A DNA stretch of 64,000 nucleotides from Diospyros lotus (taxonomy: Eukaryota; Streptophyta; Magnoliopsida; Ericales; Ebenaceae): positions 19,044,616 through 19,108,615 of the forward strand of contig NC_068338.1 of assembly GCF_014633365.1 (NCBI RefSeq), read 5' to 3'. The notes under the pieces were generated by a model. It did not search any database. It had not been told where the DNA came from and worked only from the letters and a program-made list of their open reading frames with translations. Of the stretch, positions 59,650-64,000 are shown one piece after another (position 1 is the first letter of the stretch; the number at the start of each line of letters is the position of its first letter). The translations under genes and the position numbers were made by a program.

Positions 59650-62460
59650 TAGGGGTGTGCAATCGGTTATAACCGAACCGAACCGAACTATATGTAATAA
59701 CCGAACAGAACCGACCGAGCCACCCCAACTAACCGAACAAACCGAAACCGAACAAAGCGAAGCCTAAACCATACTAACTGAATCGAACAGAAAATGAACC
59801 GTAAATGAACTGGAACACAAAACTAACCAACAGACTACCTTGCTGTTATCGCCGGCCACATAGTCGGCCGGTGATTCCGATGATAAGAATCGATCATCAG
59901 ATTCCCCCAACCACGATGACCCACATACCCAAAAATTAAAAGCATCTAATAGTTAGATTTTAGTAGATATAAGTTTCAAACTTTCAATGTAAAAGAGAAG
60001 TTATACCCAAAAAACTTACCTAAAAACTATTGGCGTCATCTTCGTCTCTGGCCATCGGCAGTAGCTCGCATCGGCATCATCTTCGCCATCGGCGACGACG
60101 AGGGATGATGGAGGGAGAGAAAAGAGAAGAAGAGATGAGGCGACCTGATCTACCACTACAAGAAAATCATAATTTAGTGACGGGATTTGTGACGGGGGCC
60201 CACCCGTCACTAATTTGTGACGGGTTTAGTGACGAAAATCCGTCACAAAAAATATGGCACAAAATTTAGTAACGGGACTGTAATGCCCGTCACTGATCAG
60301 TGACGGGACTGGCACGCCCGTCACTAACTACAAGAAAATTTAAATTTAATGACAAATTTTGTGACGGGAACATACCCGTCACAAATTGGTGACGAATTTA
60401 GTGACAGACCCCGTCACTAAAAAATTTAAGATTATTTTTATATAAAATTTAAGATTTAGTGACGGGGTTGTAAGCCCCTGTCACTAAATTCGCTGTTTAG
60501 TGACGGGGTTGTCAACCCCCGTCACAGATTTAGTGACGGGACTGACAACCCCGTCACAAATTTAGTGACGGGGGCTGACATCCCTATCACTAAACTCGCT
60601 GTTTAGTGACGTACTATCAGCCCCGTCACAAATTTAGTGACGGGGGCTGACAGCCCCGTCACTAAACTCGCTATTTAGTGACGGGGATGTCAGCCCTTGT
60701 CATAGATTTAGTGACGGGCTGTCAGTCCCATCACTAAACAACAACTTTAAAATCTTGCCCTCCCTCTCTTTTCCCCGCGTTGTTTTCTTCTTCCCCAATT
60801 TTCTCTGTAATTTCTCTCTTCTCCCTCTGCGATTTCTCTCTTCTCCCACATCTCCCTCCGCACTATTTTCTTCTCCCCCATCTCTCTTCGTGCTCTTTTC
60901 TTCATCAGCTGCTGCCTCTCGCTGGTGTAGCCTCTGTGCCATTACTATCTTTTTTCAATCTTTTGGTGATAATTTAATTTAATGTTAGTTTTATTATTTA
61001 GTTAATAGATATTTTATGTTAGTTTAATTTTAATTATTCTGTATTGTTAGTTTAGTCTAGTTTAATTGTTTAAAGTTAGTTATTTTTTGTTAGTTTAATT
61101 TTAGTTATTTTGTGTTGTTAGTTTTGTTTAGTTTAATTGTTTAAAGTTTGTTATTTTGTAGTAGTTTAATTTTAGTAATTTTGTGTAGTTTAGTTTAATT
61201 GTTTATATTATTTGTTACATTTAGAAATTAAAATGTAAAATTTATTGATTGTTATTTAGTAGCTATAGTGTAAATGTATCTTATTTTGTTATGTAATTAT
61301 ATTAATAAATATTATTTTTTTATTTAAGACAGTAAAATTTTTCAATTTTTAATTTTTAATATTTTCTTTTTAATGTAAATTTTTAATTATTTCTATAATT
61401 AATTTTAAATTTTTATTTATTATATATATAATTTAAATTTTTAAAAAGGTTTCTTGATATTTATTAATTTTTTTGATTTAAAAATTATTTTTTATTTTTT
61501 TAATTTTTTAAAAAGATTTGTGACTGGGAATTCCCGTCATAGATTAGTGACGGGTTGCAAAGCTGTCACAGATCTGTGACAGCTCTGCAACACCCCGTCA
61601 CAAATCTGTGACGGCTCTGCAATCCCATCACAGATTAGTGACGGGGTGTTGCAGAGCCGTCACAGATCTGTGACGGCTCTGCAACCCCGTCACAGATTAG
61701 TGACGGGGTGTTGCAGAGCCGTCACAGATTTGTGACGGCTCTGCAACCCCGTCACAGATCTGTGACGGGATTCAAAAATCCGTCACTAAAATTTAGTGAC
61801 GCCCACTTTAGTGACGGATTCCTTACCCGTCACTAAACCCGTCACTAAAAAATTTAGTGACGGAATTTCCAGTTTTAGTGACGGATTTTTCCGTCACTAA
61901 AACTGATTTTTCTTATAGTGTACGAAGCCTCGAAGAGCCTTCGTCTTTGCCATCGGCGACAGTGTGGGATGGTGGAAGAAGAGAGAATTGACGAAGAGAT
62001 GACCATGAGGCAGTATTGCCGCGCGACTAGATCTGAGATCTATGAAGAGATGAGATGAAGTAGTGCTGCGGCCGGCCAGATCTCAAAGAGAAGAGAGATG
62101 AAATGGCGAGAGAGAGATAGAATCTTAGAGAGATAATGACGAAGAGAAGAGAAAACAGTAACAAACATGGGGTGTCGCGCCCACGTGAAGGATAAAGGGT
62201 CGGTTCAGTTCGGCAGGGGAAGGGTGTCGTGCCCACATGAGGGAGGGGGGCAGTTCGGTTCGACAAAGAGAGGGGTTACTGCTACTTGGTTTGGTTTGGT
62301 TCGGTTTTTCGGTTATTTTTACTAAAATAATCGAACCGAACCGAATAACCGATTTTTAAGGATAAAAATAACCGAACCGAACAATTACTTTTGAAAAACC
62401 GATCCGAACCGACCAAATTTGTTGGTTCGGTTCGGTTTAACGAACTTTTGCTCACCCCTA
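59650..62460. mobile_element. hAT-like non-autonomous transposon in the intron, carrying a nested CACTA
   Basis: Ends TAGGGGTGTGCAA and (reversed) TAGGGGTGAGCAAA, flanked by a perfect 8-bp duplication ACAATAAT (59642-59649, 62461-62468), the hAT hallmark. Subterminal regions are rich in AACCGAACCGAAC units, inverted at the other end as GGTTCGGTT. Without the CACTA insert it is about 1.04 kb, with no transposase recognised. The interior near 60030-60140 and 61920-62160 has related GCCATCGGCGAC and GAAGAGATGA phrases. Confidence 0.88.
60154..61920. mobile_element. Palindrome-rich non-autonomous CACTA transposon nested in the hAT element
   Basis: Ends CACTACAAGAAAATCA and (reversed) CACTATAAGAAAAATCA, with 3-bp duplication TAC (60151-60153, 61921-61923). 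The subterminal 600 bp on the left and 400 bp on the right consist of TTTAGTGACGGGG / CCCGTCACTAAA units in alternating orientation. At 61635-61758 a 62-bp unit centred on GTCACAGATCTGTGAC is repeated twice in tandem. No transposase; the AT-rich core 60960-61500 has TTAGTTTAATT repeats. Confidence 0.92.
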
Positions 62461-63098
62461 ACAATAATCATAATTATTAAAATTAACACACAAAAACATT
62501 TTAAGCATTTTATGCCATCAACATCAAACAGTCAATTTATACCACAAAGTAGACCAAATATCATTGTTCCATTTTAGATTGTATGGGAACATAAATGAAA
62601 AATAGATACAATACAAAATGAAAATGAAAAAATGTCATTTATTAAAAAAAAAAAGAAACGAATATGTAGGGAAAGACGTAAATAAAAAAATATGACAGTC
62701 TTTTTGTAAATATAATTTTAATATATAAAATTATAAAAAAAATTCAATTAAAAAATAAGCATAAATTTCATAGTGTATTCATATAAATTTTGAAAATAAT
62801 TTTTTTAAAAAATTAAAAAAATTGAGTTAAAGACAGAATTTTTTTTTATCTCTATTTGTGGAAAAAAATGTTTTTCTTGATTGTTTTTGATGTTTTTTTA
62901 ATATTACAAAAAAGTCACAAATTTTTTTTAAAATTACAAAAATAACCCATAAACTTTTTTTAATATTTCAAAAATACTTAAACGGCGTCTCCGAAAAGTT
63001 TCAATGCATCATACATTCTATTCATTTCAACTTTATTCCTTTAGCACTTAACTTTCATGGAGTATTGGTGTCTACCATTCGTTTAAAGAAGTTATAAC

Positions 63099-63103
<5 letters not shown>

Positions 63104-63133
<30 letters not shown>
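63104..63133. repeat. (AG)n microsatellite next to the splice donor
   Basis: About 15 AG units, ending 8 bases from the donor dinucleotide on the intron side; on the transcript it is (CT)n. Confidence 0.95.
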
Positions 63134-63135
<2 letters not shown>

Positions 63136-63147
63136 GTTTGGTTATAC

Positions 63148-63342
63148 CCCAATTGCCAAGTTGAGCGATGCGAGAGCGGTAACGCTGGACACCCTGAGCC
63201 GATAGGTTTTGTTTGGGAGCACGCGTAAGATATAGGGTGCGCACTGTTCCCTCCCTGTAAACTTGCACTGAGCCGCCGACGAATTGCTAAACTTGGCCGC
63301 CAGAGAACAATTATACTGCCCTCTTCCGTTTATCAACAAAGC
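63148..63342 (-). CDS. Ascorbate oxidase, penultimate exon (65 codons)
   Basis: 195 bp, phase 0 at both ends. It opens after GTTTGTTTCAG with ALLINGRGQYNC and ends SLNLAIG before GTATAAC. It encodes the domain 1/2 linker and the start of cupredoxin domain 2 (YILRVLPNKTYRLRV). The N-terminal exons, including signal peptide and the first HxH copper pairs, must lie beyond position 64000; nothing like them is seen in 63343-64000. By comparison with the family about 165-170 N-terminal residues of the mature protein are missing. Confidence 0.93.
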
Positions 63343-63650
63343 CTGAAACAAACCAAGACAGCGACTTTAGACTAAATTAAAAGAAGAAGATACATTTCCA
63401 AAATTGGAAATTGGCCGATGGCACAAGAAAACAAACAACCTCGTACACACATAATTATATATATATATATGTCCCATTATAAGACTAAGTCATTGCTTGA
63501 GGGGACGTTATTATCTGTATCTGTCGTTTTAGTACAAACATAATGTGCCTTATAATATTATTATTATTAATGAGAGATTTACGGAAATAGCTTGAATATA
63601 AAAAGTTAAACATTTTCCTATTTAATTATTCATAACTAATTAAATACGTA
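63343..63650 (-). other. Upstream intron sequence (partial)
   Basis: AT-rich, with TA runs near 63457-63470 and ATTATTATT near 63558. No exon detected; presumed to continue past the window edge. Confidence 0.5.
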
Positions 63651-64000
63651 GGGCCAGCCTTAAGAGGGTAAGCAACCAAGGCACTCGTCTAGGGCCCCCC
63701 AACCTAGGGGTGGTCCTAGGTCTAAATAGTTTGGACTCATCTCATATCTAACTAATTTTAAGTGAGAAAGTTTAAAATAATAAAAAGAAAATAGATGGTT
63801 TTTACAAGAAAAGAAGTTGCAATTAATTAGTAGAATGAATTTGATGTAATAAGGTAAGCCAATTATATACATATATAATATTATATAATAAATAAAAAAA
63901 CAATTAAGAAAGTCCTTATATAAAAATTTAAAGGTCTCAGTCATATATATATATATATAATATGCTCATATTTTAAGAAGTTCATATAAAATTTCGTTTA
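63651..64000. mobile_element. Possible hAT-type element, left end only
   Basis: GGGCCAGCCTTAAGAGGGTA followed by AAGGCACTCGTCTAGGGCCCC resembles a common plant DNA-transposon end of GGGCCGGCCCTGA type. The right end lies outside the window, so this is tentative. Confidence 0.35.

Larger units (their letters stand above)
58995..63147 (-). other. Ascorbate oxidase intron, 4.15 kb, transposon-filled
   Basis: Donor GTATAAC (RC of 63141-63147) and acceptor ...AAATGCAG (RC of 58995-59002); both junctions are phase 0, giving LNLAIG|GHKM. The intron holds a MITE (59245-59600), a hAT-like element (59650-62460) with a CACTA element inside it (60154-61920), and an (AG)n tract at 63104-63133 next to the donor. 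Without the three insertions it would be about 1 kb. Confidence 0.88.

Overview
The window is plant nuclear DNA. It has Ty1/copia and Ty3/gypsy LTR retrotransposons nested in one another, CACTA, hAT, Mutator-like and Tourist-like elements, and one recognisable host gene, an ascorbate oxidase, whose intron carries GT/AG boundaries. The species cannot be named from the sequence. The only host gene likely to be functional is the ascorbate oxidase, and it is cut by the right window edge.

1-11.6 kb: a degenerate Athila-like Ty3/gypsy element on the + strand. It has a partial 5' LTR (window edge), a primer-binding site that is an almost complete antisense copy of tRNA-Asp, gag, protease, RT/RNase H and integrase remnants, then a 4-kb 3' region, a polypurine tract and a 1.9-kb 3' LTR. 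The 3' region carries an unknown cysteine-containing ORF and a decayed, intronless LOG-type (cytokinin-activating phosphoribohydrolase) gene copy. 11.6-20.2 kb: a copia gag fragment on the - strand, then a decayed full-length copia element on the - strand. 20.2-25.7 kb: intergenic DNA with a Tourist-like MITE, a 66-bp tandem repeat and a fragment of another gypsy integrase.

25.7-31.7 kb: a copia deletion derivative (gag start joined to RNase H end). It is split by a solo gypsy LTR with target duplication GTTTA, which is itself split by a second, oppositely oriented solo LTR. 31.7-37.2 kb: GC-rich and AT-rich repeats and another - strand LTR. 37.2-49.9 kb: a degenerate Tekay/Del-like gypsy element on the + strand. 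A 2.5-kb solo LTR with target duplication ACTAT sits in its leader, it has an extra ORF before gag, and its two LTRs match only in their 3' halves.

49.9-58 kb: LTR and CACTA fragments, a complete 1.24-kb non-autonomous CACTA element, and two adjacent Mutator-like MITEs with 9-10 bp target duplications. 58.0-63.3 kb: the last two exons of an ascorbate oxidase gene on the - strand, separated by a 4.15-kb intron. That intron carries a MITE and a hAT-like element (8-bp target duplication) into which a palindrome-rich CACTA element (3-bp target duplication) has inserted. Earlier exons lie beyond the right edge.

The two observations I rate most interesting are the LOG-type gene captured inside the Athila-like element and the read-through copy of the tRNA primer at its 5' end.
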